A stretch of 64,000 nt of DNA, from NCBI RefSeq assembly GCF_049803795.1, contig NZ_JBNAGJ010000002.1:602983-666982 (forward strand), in the 5' to 3' direction. The notes beneath the pieces were generated by a model. It did no database searches. It saw nothing but the letters and a program-made list of their open reading frames with translations, and was not told the origin of the DNA. Both the position numbers and the translations under genes were made by a program. Below are positions 49,825 through 59,373 of this stretch, piece after piece (within the stretch, counting starts at the first letter, position 1; each line of letters starts with the position of its first letter). Origin of the DNA: Thalassobius sp002708925 (GTDB lineage Bacteria > Pseudomonadota > Alphaproteobacteria > Rhodobacterales > Rhodobacteraceae).

Positions 49825-52512
49825 ATGCTGGGTTTGGGAACTATCGCCAAAAAGGTTTTCGGAACGCCGAATGACCGCAAAGTAAAGGCGACGCGCCCCT
49901 TGGTGGCCAAGATCAACGCCTTGGAGCCCGAATTCGAACAGCTTTCGGATGCGGGGCTGATCGAGAAGACCCAGGAATTCAAATCCCGTGTCGCAGAGGG
50001 CGAAAGCCTGGACGCGCTGCTGCCCGAGGCCTTTGCCAACTGCCGCGAGGCCGCCAAACGCGCCCTGGGGCTGCGGGCCTTTGATACGCAGCTTCTGGGT
50101 GGGATTTTCCTGCACGAAGGCAACATTGCCGAGATGAAAACCGGCGAGGGGAAAACTCTGGTCGCCACCTTCCCGGCCTATCTGAACGCGCTGACCGGCA
50201 AGGGTGTGCATATCGTCACCGTCAACGATTACCTGGCCCGCCGTGACGCCGAATGGATGAGCAAAGTCTACGGCGCTCTGGGCATGACCACCGGGGTTGT
50301 ATACCCGCAGCAGCCCGAGGATGAGAAGAAACAGGCCTATGCCTGCGATGTCACCTATGCCACCAATAATGAGCTGGGCTTTGACTATCTGCGCGACAAT
50401 ATGAAATCGGAACTGGCCGACATGAGCCAGCGCGCCCATCATTTCGCCATCGTGGACGAGGTGGACAGCATTCTGATTGATGAGGCGCGCACGCCGCTGA
50501 TCATCTCGGGGCCGTCGCAGGATCGCTCGGATCTCTATGTTGCGCTGGACAAGCTGATCCCCGAGCTGACCGAAGAACATTACGCCCTGGACGAAAAAAC
50601 GAAAAACGTCACCTATACCGACGATGGCAACGAGTTTCTGGAACAGCGCCTGCATGAAATGGGGCTGCTGGAGGAAGAGCAGACGCTCTATGATCCGGAA
50701 TCCACCACCATCGTGCACCATGTGAATCAGGGCCTGCGCGCGCATAAACTGTTCATCCGCGATAAGGACTATATCGTGCGGGATGGTCAGATCGTGCTGA
50801 TCGACGAATTCACCGGGCGGATGATGTCGGGTCGCCGTCTGTCCGATGGTCTCCATCAGGCGATCGAGGCCAAGGAAGGCTGCCAGATTCAGCCCGAAAA
50901 CGTGACTCTGGCGCAGGTGACATTCCAGAACTATTTCCGCCTCTATGACAAACTGGCCGGCATGACTGGCACCGCCGCCACCGAGGCGGATGAATTTCAG
51001 GAAATCTATGGTCTTGGCGTGGTCGAGGTGCCCACCAACCGCCCCATCGCCCGCCTGGACGAGGACGACGCCGTTTACCGGACCGCTCAGGAAAAATTCC
51101 AGGCCATCGTGGACACGATCAAGGAAGCGCATGAAAAGGGTCAGCCGATCCTGGTGGGCACCACCTCGATCGAGAAGTCGGAATTCCTCAGCCAGATGCT
51201 GACGCAGGCCGGTGTGCCGCATAATGTTCTGAACGCGCGCCAGCATGAAAAAGAGGCCCAGATCGTGGCCGATGCCGGTAAGCTGGGCGCGGTGACCATC
51301 GCCACCAACATGGCTGGCCGCGGCACTGACATCAAGCTGGGCGGGAACGTCGAATTCAAGGTGATGGAGGCCATCGCCGCCAATCCCGACGGCAACCCCG
51401 ATGAGATCCGCGAGCAGATCGAAGCCGCGCACGAGGCCGATGAACAAGCGGTCAAGGATGCCGGTGGCCTGTTCGTTCTGGCCACCGAACGTCATGAATC
51501 GCGCCGGATCGATAACCAGCTGCGCGGCCGTTCGGGGCGTCAGGGGGATCCGGGGCGCTCGTCCTTCTTCTTGTCGCTCGAAGACGATTTGATGCGTATT
51601 TTCGGATCCGAAAAGTTGGATAAGGTGCTGTCCACGCTGGGCATGAAAGAGGGCGAGGCCATCGTGCACCCCTGGGTCAACAAATCGCTGGAGCGTGCGC
51701 AGGGGAAGGTCGAGGGCCGCAACTTCGACATCCGCAAACACCTGCTGAAATTCGACGATGTGATGAACGAACAGCGCAAGGTGATCTTTAAACAGCGCCT
51801 GGAAATCATGGAAAGCGCCGACCTGTCCGAGATCATCGGAGACATGCGCCACGAGGTGATCGGTGATCTGGTGGACCAGTACATGCCGCCGAAAACCTAT
51901 GCAGATCAATGGGATGTGCAGGGGCTCTATGCTGCGATTCTGGAAAAGCTGAACCTGGATACCAAGGTGATCGAATGGGCCGCCGAAGAGGGCGTGGACG
52001 GCGAAGAGGTGATCGAACGCATCGCCGATGCTGCCGACGAATCCATGGCCGAAAAGACCGCAGCCTTTGGCCCGGAAAACATGCGCCAGATCGAAAAACA
52101 GCTGCTGTTGCAAACGATTGACACCAAATGGCGCGAACACCTGCTGACGCTGGAGCATCTGCGCTCGGTTGTCGGTTTCCGTGGCTACGCGCAGCGCGAC
52201 CCGCTGAACGAATACAAAACCGAGGCCTTCCAGCTGTTCGAAAACATGCTGGACAGCCTGCGCGAGGACGTCAGCCAGAAGCTGGGCCAGGTGCGTCCGC
52301 TGACCGAAGAAGAGCAGCAGCAGATGATTGCTCAGATGGCGGCGCAGCAGCAGGCGATGCAGCCCCCCGCCGTCCCCGAAGCCCCCGCCGGAGAGGCCAA
52401 AGAGGGCTTCGATGAAAACGATCCCTCGACCTGGGGCAATCCGGGCCGGAATGAGCTGTGCCCCTGTGGCTCGGGCAAGAAATTCAAGCATTGCCACGGT
52501 CGTCTGGCCTGA
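49825..52512 (+). CDS. secA: Protein translocase ATPase SecA
   Basis: Motor ATPase of Sec export. The 895 residues contain Walker A GEGKT (about 106-110), the DEVDSILIDEART DEAD block and the C-terminal zinc motif CPCGSGKKFKHCHG (about 878-891) that binds SecB. Size is normal. ATG 49825 follows a weak GGA; a possible promoter lies about 135 bases upstream (TTGACA at 49687, TACATC at 49710). It is followed on the same strand by an exported protein of unknown role. Confidence 0.97.
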   Translation: MLGLGTIAKKVFGTPNDRKVKATRPLVAKINALEPEFEQLSDAGLIEKTQEFKSRVAEGESLDALLPEAFANCREAAKRALGLRAFDTQLLGGIFLHEGNIAEMKTGEGKTLVATFPAYLNALTGKGVHIVTVNDYLARRDAEWMSKVYGALGMTTGVVYPQQPEDEKKQAYACDVTYATNNELGFDYLRDNMKSELADMSQRAHHFAIVDEVDSILIDEARTPLIISGPSQDRSDLYVALDKLIPELTEEHYALDEKTKNVTYTDDGNEFLEQRLHEMGLLEEEQTLYDPESTTIVHHVNQGLRAHKLFIRDKDYIVRDGQIVLIDEFTGRMMSGRRLSDGLHQAIEAKEGCQIQPENVTLAQVTFQNYFRLYDKLAGMTGTAATEADEFQEIYGLGVVEVPTNRPIARLDEDDAVYRTAQEKFQAIVDTIKEAHEKGQPILVGTTSIEKSEFLSQMLTQAGVPHNVLNARQHEKEAQIVADAGKLGAVTIATNMAGRGTDIKLGGNVEFKVMEAIAANPDGNPDEIREQIEAAHEADEQAVKDAGGLFVLATERHESRRIDNQLRGRSGRQGDPGRSSFFLSLEDDLMRIFGSEKLDKVLSTLGMKEGEAIVHPWVNKSLERAQGKVEGRNFDIRKHLLKFDDVMNEQRKVIFKQRLEIMESADLSEIIGDMRHEVIGDLVDQYMPPKTYADQWDVQGLYAAILEKLNLDTKVIEWAAEEGVDGEEVIERIADAADESMAEKTAAFGPENMRQIEKQLLLQTIDTKWREHLLTLEHLRSVVGFRGYAQRDPLNEYKTEAFQLFENMLDSLREDVSQKLGQVRPLTEEEQQQMIAQMAAQQQAMQPPAVPEAPAGEAKEGFDENDPSTWGNPGRNELCPCGSGKKFKHCHGRLA

Positions 52513-52616
52513 TCCGATTGGGCCTGAAATGGCCCGATTGACTCCGCCAAGGCGCCACATACGCGCCATTTTTCCCTGAGACATTGCCTTCAACCTGAAT
52601 TGGGTTGGAGGCAGAC

Positions 52617-53609
52617 ATGATCCATAAAAGAGCATCCAGTATCGCGTTGATGGTCGGCACCGTCGGCATTGCGCTTGGCTCGGGCTATTTCATGGAAAAC
52701 AGCGCGCCAACCGTGTCACGCAATGTGAAACCTGCCCCGATCCAGGTGGCAGCGATCCCGGCCCCGCATGTCGCGCTGGATCAAGTCGAGCTGACTGCCT
52801 CGCCCCTGCCGGAAATCCCCGCGGATATCTTTCAGGAACTGAACATGCCGCAGCGCGATGTTATCCCGGCGGCCATCAGCGAAGCAGAAATCGTGATCCC
52901 CGAAACCGTGCCCGCGCAGGGTGGTTTCGCCTGCGAGATCGACATGTCCGCCGAGGCCACCATTGCCGCGCTGGTGAATATTGACATCAAGGCCGCCTGC
53001 CTGCCCGATACCCGTGTGACGTTGCATCATAATGGGCTGATGGTATCGGAAATGACCGATGACCGGGGCGAGCTGTTCCTGACCATCCCCGCCCTGGCCG
53101 AAACCGCTGTTTTCATGGCGGATTTGGGGGACGGTAAGATTGCCAACGTGACGGTCAAAGTGCCCTCATTGGAGTTTTACGACCGTGCTTTGGTGCAATG
53201 GCAGGGTGATGCGGGCATTCACCTGCACGCGATGGAATTCGGTGCCGCCTTCGGAGAAGAGGGCCATGTCTGGGATCAGCAGACCGGATCTTTGGAAAAA
53301 ACCATTCGCGGTCAGGGCGGTTTCCTGACTCAGATGGGGAATCCGGACATCACCGAAAGCCTGCAAGCGCAGGTTTACACCTATCCGTCCGGCACCTCGG
53401 CGCGTGCGGGCGATATCGTGCTTGAGATTGAGGCAGAAGTGACCCAGGCCAATTGCGGCCGCGACATCAGCGCGCAGTCCATGCAAATTTCCGAGGCAGG
53501 CCAGCCCCGTGTGCAGGATCTGGCGCTGAGTATGCCCGATTGTGATGCGGTTGGTGATTTTCTGGTGTTGAAAAACGTGCTTGAAGACCTGAAAGTCGCA
53601 TCCAAGTGA
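52617..53609 (+). CDS. Exported/membrane-anchored protein of unknown function
   Basis: 330 residues. Residues about 8-30 (ASSIALMVGTVGIALGSGYF) form a signal anchor or uncleaved signal; the remaining soluble part is rich in beta strands and has four cysteines (in FACEI, AACLPD, NCGRD and PDCDA), which could form two periplasmic disulfides. ATG 52617 has GGAGG 8 bases upstream. It is adjacent to secA in many roseobacters and sometimes labelled translocase, but nothing in the sequence supports a transport role. Confidence 0.7.
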   Translation: MIHKRASSIALMVGTVGIALGSGYFMENSAPTVSRNVKPAPIQVAAIPAPHVALDQVELTASPLPEIPADIFQELNMPQRDVIPAAISEAEIVIPETVPAQGGFACEIDMSAEATIAALVNIDIKAACLPDTRVTLHHNGLMVSEMTDDRGELFLTIPALAETAVFMADLGDGKIANVTVKVPSLEFYDRALVQWQGDAGIHLHAMEFGAAFGEEGHVWDQQTGSLEKTIRGQGGFLTQMGNPDITESLQAQVYTYPSGTSARAGDIVLEIEAEVTQANCGRDISAQSMQISEAGQPRVQDLALSMPDCDAVGDFLVLKNVLEDLKVASK

Positions 53610-53633
53610 TTTGTTAGGTCAGGACTGGATTTC

Positions 53634-55202
53634 ATGAAACCGGCGCGTGCGGTGGTCTTCGCCGCACTTTTTCTTTTTGGGGTTCTCTCGGCCGCGATGG
53701 CCCAGGATGTTACGCTGCTTTCGCCGGATGGAGAGGTCGAAATCAGCGGCACTCTGTTGGGATTCGATGGCGAGTATTACCGGGTGGATACGATCTATGG
53801 CGAGCTGACCGTCGATGGCTCGGGCGTGCGTTGTGAGGGGCCGGCCTGTCCTAATCTTGAGGATTTCGTGGCCGAGCTGGCGCTGTCGGGCGAGCGCGCA
53901 ATCGGGGCGGTACTGATGCCAGCGCTGATCGAATCCTTTGCGCTCAGGTCCGGGCTGGCCGTCCGACGCACGCAGCAAACCGAAGAAGAGACCCTGTTCA
54001 CCCTGACGAATCGTGCCACACGGAAGGTGGTGGGCCAGTTCACCGTGCGGGCGACGAATACGGACGAAGGCTTTGCCGATCTGCTGGCGAATGAGGCCGA
54101 TATCGTGATGTCCCTGCGCGAGATTCGTGAAAATGAGGCCCGGCTGGCGCGAGAGGCCGGGCTGGGCAGGCTTCAGGAGGTCGGGCGCAGTCGCGTGCTG
54201 GCCCTGGACGCGTTTGTGCCCATCGTCGCGCCGGAAAATCCGCTGCACAGTATCACGACGCCGCAACTGTCCCGCGTTTTCTCGGGTCGGATCAGGAATT
54301 GGAAGGAGCTGGGCGGTCCGGATGCTCCGATCACTGTACATCTGCGGGACGGTCAGTCGGGGCTGGGGCAGGCGGCTGTGGATCGGCTTTTGTCGCCCGT
54401 GGGGGCCGATCTGCTGCCCGGAGCGATCCGGCATAAATCCAATCAGGCCCTGGCCCGCGCCGTTGTTGCCGATCCGTTTGGGATCGGCCTGTCCAGTGAA
54501 TCCGGCATTGGCGAGGCGCGCCCCGTGCCCCTGAGCGGCAATTGCGGTTTCATCCTGACCGCCGAGCGCAAGACGGTAAAGACCGAGGATTACCCGCTGA
54601 CCGCGCCCATTTTCCTTTATTTACCCGCCCGTCGTTTGCCGAAATTGGCGCGTGATTTCATGGTGTTCACGCGCGGGACTTCGGCGCAGATGGTGATCCG
54701 GCGGGCCGGGTACACAGATCAGGCGCCCGAATTGGTGCCCATTGATGATCAGGGTAACCGATTTGCCAACGCCATCGCGCAATCGGGCAAAGAGATCTTG
54801 CTGGAAGATTTGCAGCGTATGGTGGCGGCTTTGGCCCCGATGAAGCGGCTGACCACGACTTTCCGGTTCGAAGCGGGGTCAACCCGTCTGGATGCGCAAT
54901 CGCGGTCTAATGTGAGCCAACTGGCGCAGGCGCTTGAGGCCGGTCAGTATGATATGCAGCGGTTGCTTTTCGTTGGGTTCAGCGATGGGGAAGGGCCCGC
55001 CGCTGGTAATCTGGCCATTGCCCTGCGCCGGGCCGAAGCAATCCGCGAGGCTGTGATGTCTGCCGCCGAAACCGCGAATTTCGACCGGCTGCAACTGGAT
55101 GTCGATGCCTTTGGCGAGGCCATGCCCATGGCCTGTGATGACAGTGCCTGGGGGCGGCGTGTCAACCGGCGGGTCGAGGTCTGGGTGCAGCCCTCACAAT
55201 AA
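53634..55202 (+). CDS. Phosphate-binding-like protein fused to an OmpA C-terminal domain
   Basis: 522 residues: signal peptide (about 1-22, ending MAQ), a short N-terminal region, a PstS-type periplasmic substrate-binding domain (about 60-365, with motifs FVPIVAPENPLHSITT and IGLSSESGIGE), and an OmpA-like peptidoglycan-binding domain (about 390-520, with FSDGEG and NRRVEVWV). The fusion suggests a solute-binding or stress-sensing protein held at the peptidoglycan. No pst transport genes are nearby. Tail-to-tail overlap with radC by 9 bases. Confidence 0.82.
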   Translation: MKPARAVVFAALFLFGVLSAAMAQDVTLLSPDGEVEISGTLLGFDGEYYRVDTIYGELTVDGSGVRCEGPACPNLEDFVAELALSGERAIGAVLMPALIESFALRSGLAVRRTQQTEEETLFTLTNRATRKVVGQFTVRATNTDEGFADLLANEADIVMSLREIRENEARLAREAGLGRLQEVGRSRVLALDAFVPIVAPENPLHSITTPQLSRVFSGRIRNWKELGGPDAPITVHLRDGQSGLGQAAVDRLLSPVGADLLPGAIRHKSNQALARAVVADPFGIGLSSESGIGEARPVPLSGNCGFILTAERKTVKTEDYPLTAPIFLYLPARRLPKLARDFMVFTRGTSAQMVIRRAGYTDQAPELVPIDDQGNRFANAIAQSGKEILLEDLQRMVAALAPMKRLTTTFRFEAGSTRLDAQSRSNVSQLAQALEAGQYDMQRLLFVGFSDGEGPAAGNLAIALRRAEAIREAVMSAAETANFDRLQLDVDAFGEAMPMACDDSAWGRRVNRRVEVWVQPSQ

Positions 55203-55961
55203 CCCCTCCGAACGAAAACTCAGTTCGGCCGAACGCCCGATGATCAGGTGATCGTGTAGCACAATGTTCATGGTCTGACAGGCATCGTGGATCTGATTGG
55301 TAACGGTGATGTCCGATTCCGAAGGCGTCGGATCGCCCGAGGGATGGTTATGCACCAGGATCAGCGCGGCGGCGTTCAGTTCCAGCGCGCGTTTGATCAC
55401 CTCGCGCGGGTAGACGGGGACGTGATCAATGGTGCCACGGGCCTGCTCTTCGTCCGCGATCAGGATGTTTTTGCGGTCCAGGAACAGGATACGGAATTGC
55501 TCGGTCTCACGATGGGCCATCGAGGTGTGACAGTAATCCAGCAGCGCATCCCAGCTAGAGATCACCTGTTTGCGCAGCACCCGTGCGCGGGCCAGACGGT
55601 GGGCGGCGGCCTCGATGATCTTCAGTTCGCAGATGACGGCCTCACCGATGCCCGGCACCTCGGCCAGGCGCGCGCGGGGGGCCGAGACCACGCCGTTGAA
55701 ATCGCCAAATATGTCCAGCAGGCTGCGCGCAAGCGGTTTGACATCGCGGCGGGGGATGGCGCGGAACAGAACCAGTTCCAGCAGTTCATAATCCGGCAAT
55801 GCCCCTGCGCCCCCCTCCAGAAACCGTTCGCGCAGGCGTTTGCGGTGATCCCGAATATAGGACGGCTGTTTGACGCTGGGATTGACCGCCGCCTCATCCG
55901 GGGCGGGATCGAAGGAAAACAGCGAGGGCATTTCCTGAAAAGAAGAGCGGAGCCGTGACAT
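55194..55961 (-). CDS. RadC-family JAMM/MPN-domain protein
   Basis: A 255-residue RadC/YeeS-type protein with an N-terminal helical region (HhH-like, VPGIGEAVICELKI about 102-115) and a C-terminal JAMM metalloprotease-like domain. The zinc motif HNHPSGDPTPSESD gives His204, His206 and Asp217. The historical recombination role of RadC is not supported, and function is uncertain. Convergent with the OmpA-fusion gene; dnaJ lies upstream on the same strand. Confidence 0.9.
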   Translation of the reverse strand: MSRLRSSFQEMPSLFSFDPAPDEAAVNPSVKQPSYIRDHRKRLRERFLEGGAGALPDYELLELVLFRAIPRRDVKPLARSLLDIFGDFNGVVSAPRARLAEVPGIGEAVICELKIIEAAAHRLARARVLRKQVISSWDALLDYCHTSMAHRETEQFRILFLDRKNILIADEEQARGTIDHVPVYPREVIKRALELNAAALILVHNHPSGDPTPSESDITVTNQIHDACQTMNIVLHDHLIIGRSAELSFRSEGLL

Positions 55962-56012
55962 GTGCCAAGGCTCCGCCGATTCGCTTACGGTTTGGTTAAC
56001 AAAGGCCTGAAA

Positions 56013-57164
56013 TCAGCCCTTCATCCGTTCAAAAAAGCTCTTGGCTTTCGACAGGAAGGACGAGCTTTCAGGGTTGTTATCGTCGCTCAGCGCCTCAAAT
56101 TCGCGCAGCAATTCCTTCTGCTTTGAATTCAGGTTCACGGGCGTTTCAACCGCCAATTCGATGAACATATCCCCGCTGCCAGCGCCGCGCAGGGCGGGCA
56201 TACCCTTGCCACGCAGGCGCATCTGGCGGCCCGATTGGCTGCCCGAGGGGATTTTCACGCGCGAACGGCCGCCGTCAATCGTCGGCACTTCGATGTCACC
56301 GCCCAGGGCGGCGGCGGTCATGCTGACGGGCACGCGGCAGAACAGGTTCATGTCCTCGCGTTCGAACAGCTCGTGTTTGGCGACCTCGATAAAGATATAG
56401 AGATCCCCCTGAGGGCCGCCGCGCATCCCGGCTTCACCCTCGCCGGACAGGCGAATGCGGGTGCCGGTTTCCACGCCCGCCGGGATGTTCACGCTGAGCG
56501 AGCGTTCGGTATGAATGCGGCCCTGGCCGTTGCAGGATTTGCACGGGTTCTTGATGATCTGCCCCATGCCCGAGCACGTCGGACAGGTGCGTTCCACCGT
56601 AAAGAACCCCTGCTGCGCGCGCACCTTGCCCATGCCCGAACAGGTGGGGCAGGTGGTGGGTTCACCGCCGCCCTCGGCGCCGGTGCCATCGCAGGCGTCA
56701 CAGGCCGTCGAGCCTGGCACATTGATGGTTTTCTGCGCGCCGGCAAAGGCCTCTTCCAGGGTGATGCGCATGTTATACCGCAGGTCAGCGCCACGGGTTG
56801 CCCGCTGACGGCCACCGCCGCCGCGCTGCCCCATGAAATCACCGAACAGATCGTCGAACACATCCGAGAACGCGCTGGCGAAATCGCCCTGATTGCCGCC
56901 ACCAAAGCCGCCTCCGGGATGACCGCCGCCCATTCCGCCCTCAAAGGCGGCGTGGCCATAGCGATCATAGGCTGCCTTTTTGTCGGCATCCTTCAGGCAG
57001 TCATAGGCCTCGTTGACTTCCTTGAACTGAGCCTCGGCATCCGGGTTGTCGGCATTGCGGTCGGGGTGCAGCTCTTTGGCCTTCTTGCGATAGGCCTTTT
57101 TGATTTCGTCAGCAGAGGCACCCTTGGACGCGCCAAGCACATCGTAGTAATCACGTTTTGACAT
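56013..57164 (-). CDS. dnaJ: Chaperone DnaJ
   Basis: Hsp40 co-chaperone of DnaK. The 383 residues have the J domain with HPD at 33-35, a Gly/Phe-rich linker, the four-repeat zinc region CxxCxGxG (about 148-210) and the C-terminal substrate domain. It lies 72 bases after dnaK, with a terminator-like hairpin between, so dnaJ is probably expressed below dnaK level by read-through. Confidence 0.96.
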   Translation of the reverse strand: MSKRDYYDVLGASKGASADEIKKAYRKKAKELHPDRNADNPDAEAQFKEVNEAYDCLKDADKKAAYDRYGHAAFEGGMGGGHPGGGFGGGNQGDFASAFSDVFDDLFGDFMGQRGGGGRQRATRGADLRYNMRITLEEAFAGAQKTINVPGSTACDACDGTGAEGGGEPTTCPTCSGMGKVRAQQGFFTVERTCPTCSGMGQIIKNPCKSCNGQGRIHTERSLSVNIPAGVETGTRIRLSGEGEAGMRGGPQGDLYIFIEVAKHELFEREDMNLFCRVPVSMTAAALGGDIEVPTIDGGRSRVKIPSGSQSGRQMRLRGKGMPALRGAGSGDMFIELAVETPVNLNSKQKELLREFEALSDDNNPESSSFLSKAKSFFERMKG

Positions 57165-57187
57165 TGGGTATTCCCCTTTCAGGAACG

Positions 57188-57217
57188 AAAAGGGCCGGCC
57201 CGGTCAGGACCGGCCCC
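57188..57217 (-). promoter_or_regulatory. Terminator-like hairpin in the dnaK-dnaJ gap
   Basis: On the minus strand GGGCCGG pairs with CCGGCCC (57192-57198 and 57210-57216) over an 11-base loop, followed by TTTTC. Placed between dnaK and dnaJ it may partly stop transcription or act as a processing site. Confidence 0.45.
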
Positions 57218-57236
57218 ATATGGTTCCGACGGATTC

Positions 57237-59153
57237 TTACGAACGCTTGTCGTCGCCCAGGTCTTCGAAGTCAGCATCGACGATATCGTCGTCCCCACCC
57301 GGAGCATCGGCTGCGGCAGGTTCGTCAACGGGTTCGTCCTGGCTGGCTTTGTAGATCGCCTCGCCCAGTTTCATGGCCGCTTCGGTCACGTTCTGGACGC
57401 CCGACTTGATCTTCTCGGCGGTGGCGTCTTCTTTTTCCAGGTCGTCCTTCAGCGCGGCGATGGCCAGTTCGATCGCTTCGATCGTGGTCGGGTCCACCTT
57501 GTCCGAATGCTCTTCCATCGACTTCTCGGTCGAGTGGATCAGGCTTTCGGCCTGGTTGCGGGCTTCGACCAGTTCCTTGCGCTCTTTGTCCGCTTCGGCG
57601 TTGGCCTCGGCGTCCTGAACCATGGCTTCGATGTCCTCGTCGGACAGACCGCCCGAGGCCTGGATGGTGATCGACTGCTCTTTGCCGGTGCCTTTGTCCT
57701 TGGCGGCCACGGACACGATGCCGTTGGCGTCAATGTCAAAGGTCACTTCGATCTGGGGCATACCACGCGGTGCGGGCGGGATGTCCTCAAGATTGAACTG
57801 ACCCAGCAGTTTGTTGTCCGAGGCCATCTCGCGCTCCCCCTGGAAGACGCGCAGGGTCACGGCCGACTGGTTGTCCTCGGCGGTCGAGAAGATCTGCGAT
57901 TTCTTCGTCGGGATGGTGGTGTTGCGGTCGATCAGGCGGGTGAACACACCGCCCAGCGTTTCGATCCCCAGCGACAGCGGGGTCACGTCCAGCAGAACCA
58001 CGTCTTTCACGTCACCTTGCAGAACACCGGCCTGAATGGCGGCACCCATGGCAACCACTTCGTCGGGGTTCACGCCTTTGTGGGGCTCTTTGCCGAAGAA
58101 CTTGGTCACTTCTTCAATGACGCGGGGCATCCGGGTCATACCGCCGACCAGAACCACCTCGTCGATGTCGCTGGTGGTCAGGCCCGCGTCCTTCAGAGCA
58201 GCCTGGCAGGGCTTGATCGAGGCCTTGATCAGGTCGCTCACCAGCGATTCCAGCTTGGCACGGGTCAGTTTCAGGACCATGTGCAGCGGCGCGCCGGATT
58301 TCGGATCCATCGCGATGAACGGCTGGTTGATCTCGGTCTGTTGGCTGGAGGACAGCTCGATCTTGGCTTTCTCAGCGGCTTCTTTCAGGCGTTGCAGAGC
58401 CATCTTATCGGCGGTCAGGTCAACGCCGTGCTCTTTTTTGAACTCGTTCGCCAGGTAGGTGACGATGCGCATGTCAAAGTCTTCACCACCCAGGAAGGTG
58501 TCACCGTTGGTGGATTTCACCTCGAACAGGCCGTCGTCGATTTCCAGAATGGTCACGTCGAAGGTACCGCCGCCCAGGTCATAGACCGCGATGGTGTGGG
58601 TGTCTTCTTTGTCCAGACCGTAGGCCAGAGCCGCGGCGGTCGGTTCGTTGATGATCCGCAGCACCTCCAGACCGGCGATTTTACCGGCGTCTTTGGTGGC
58701 CTGACGCTGCGCATCGTTGAAATAGGCGGGCACGGTGATCACGGCCTGAGTGACGTCTTCACCCAGGTAGGATTCTGCCGTTTCCTTCATTTTGCCCAGG
58801 ATGAACGCCGAAATCTGGCTGGGCGAGTATTTTTCACCCTGCGCCTCGACCCAGGCGTCGCCGTTGCCGCCGTCGATGACGTTGAACGGCATGTTCTTCT
58901 TGTCCTTGGCCAGATCCGCGTCATCTGCACGGCGGCCGATCAGGCGTTTCACACCGAAAACGGTGTTGGTTGCGTTGGTGACGGCCTGGCGTTTGGCGGC
59001 CTGGCCGACCAGACGTTCGTCATCCGTGAACGCAACGATCGAGGGGGTGGTACGCGCACCCTCGGAATTTTCGATAACTTTGGGCTGCGAGCCGTCCATG
59101 ATTGCGACGCAGCTGTTGGTGGTACCAAGGTCAATACCAATGACTTTAGCCAT
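57237..59153 (-). CDS. dnaK: Chaperone DnaK (Hsp70)
   Basis: ATP-dependent chaperone. The 638 residues start KVIGIDLGTTNSCVA and contain the ATPase motifs (DLGGGTFDVT; VLVGGMTRMP), the substrate domain with VLLDVTPLSLGIETLGG, and an acidic C-terminus ending DDDIVDADFEDLGDDKRS. AAGGGA lies before the ATG. Followed by dnaJ. A heat-shock-type promoter lies about 110-140 bases upstream of the start. Confidence 0.97.
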   Translation of the reverse strand: MAKVIGIDLGTTNSCVAIMDGSQPKVIENSEGARTTPSIVAFTDDERLVGQAAKRQAVTNATNTVFGVKRLIGRRADDADLAKDKKNMPFNVIDGGNGDAWVEAQGEKYSPSQISAFILGKMKETAESYLGEDVTQAVITVPAYFNDAQRQATKDAGKIAGLEVLRIINEPTAAALAYGLDKEDTHTIAVYDLGGGTFDVTILEIDDGLFEVKSTNGDTFLGGEDFDMRIVTYLANEFKKEHGVDLTADKMALQRLKEAAEKAKIELSSSQQTEINQPFIAMDPKSGAPLHMVLKLTRAKLESLVSDLIKASIKPCQAALKDAGLTTSDIDEVVLVGGMTRMPRVIEEVTKFFGKEPHKGVNPDEVVAMGAAIQAGVLQGDVKDVVLLDVTPLSLGIETLGGVFTRLIDRNTTIPTKKSQIFSTAEDNQSAVTLRVFQGEREMASDNKLLGQFNLEDIPPAPRGMPQIEVTFDIDANGIVSVAAKDKGTGKEQSITIQASGGLSDEDIEAMVQDAEANAEADKERKELVEARNQAESLIHSTEKSMEEHSDKVDPTTIEAIELAIAALKDDLEKEDATAEKIKSGVQNVTEAAMKLGEAIYKASQDEPVDEPAAADAPGGDDDIVDADFEDLGDDKRS

Positions 59154-59264
59154 GTTTTCGATCCCTTCATATTCAAGGCGATGACACGAGACGTGGACCC
59201 GTTACGGCATCCTGCCCCGATCCTGTTTTGCGGCGTTCCGGATTGGGTTCACCGCGCTTCTGGG

Positions 59265-59296
59265 CGTATATAAGGAGGGCGAAAGCACCCTGCAAG
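59265..59296 (-). promoter_or_regulatory. Heat-shock (sigma-32 type) promoter of dnaK
   Basis: On the minus strand CTTG (59296-59293), an 18-base spacer, CTTATATACG (59274-59265). This is an exact match to the alphaproteobacterial RpoH consensus CTTG-N17/18-CYTATNTNNG as I remember it. An overlapping housekeeping reading (TTGCAG, 17 bases, TATATA) is also good. The transcript would start near 59258. Confidence 0.7.
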
Positions 59297-59373
59297 CATT
59301 GCGACGCGGCGGATTTTACGATTCCGCGTGAAAATGGCGTCAGGGTATGAATTTCGGGTAAAAGGTGATGAAA

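Noticed and set aside
49672..52635. Minus-strand open frame of 987 codons opposite secA
   Set aside because: SecA is unmistakable on the + strand; the opposite frame has no motif and no ribosome-binding site.
57507..59273. Plus-strand open frame of 588 codons opposite dnaK
   Set aside because: Shadow of dnaK; composition (His, Gly, Gln rich) and lack of motifs match other shadows.
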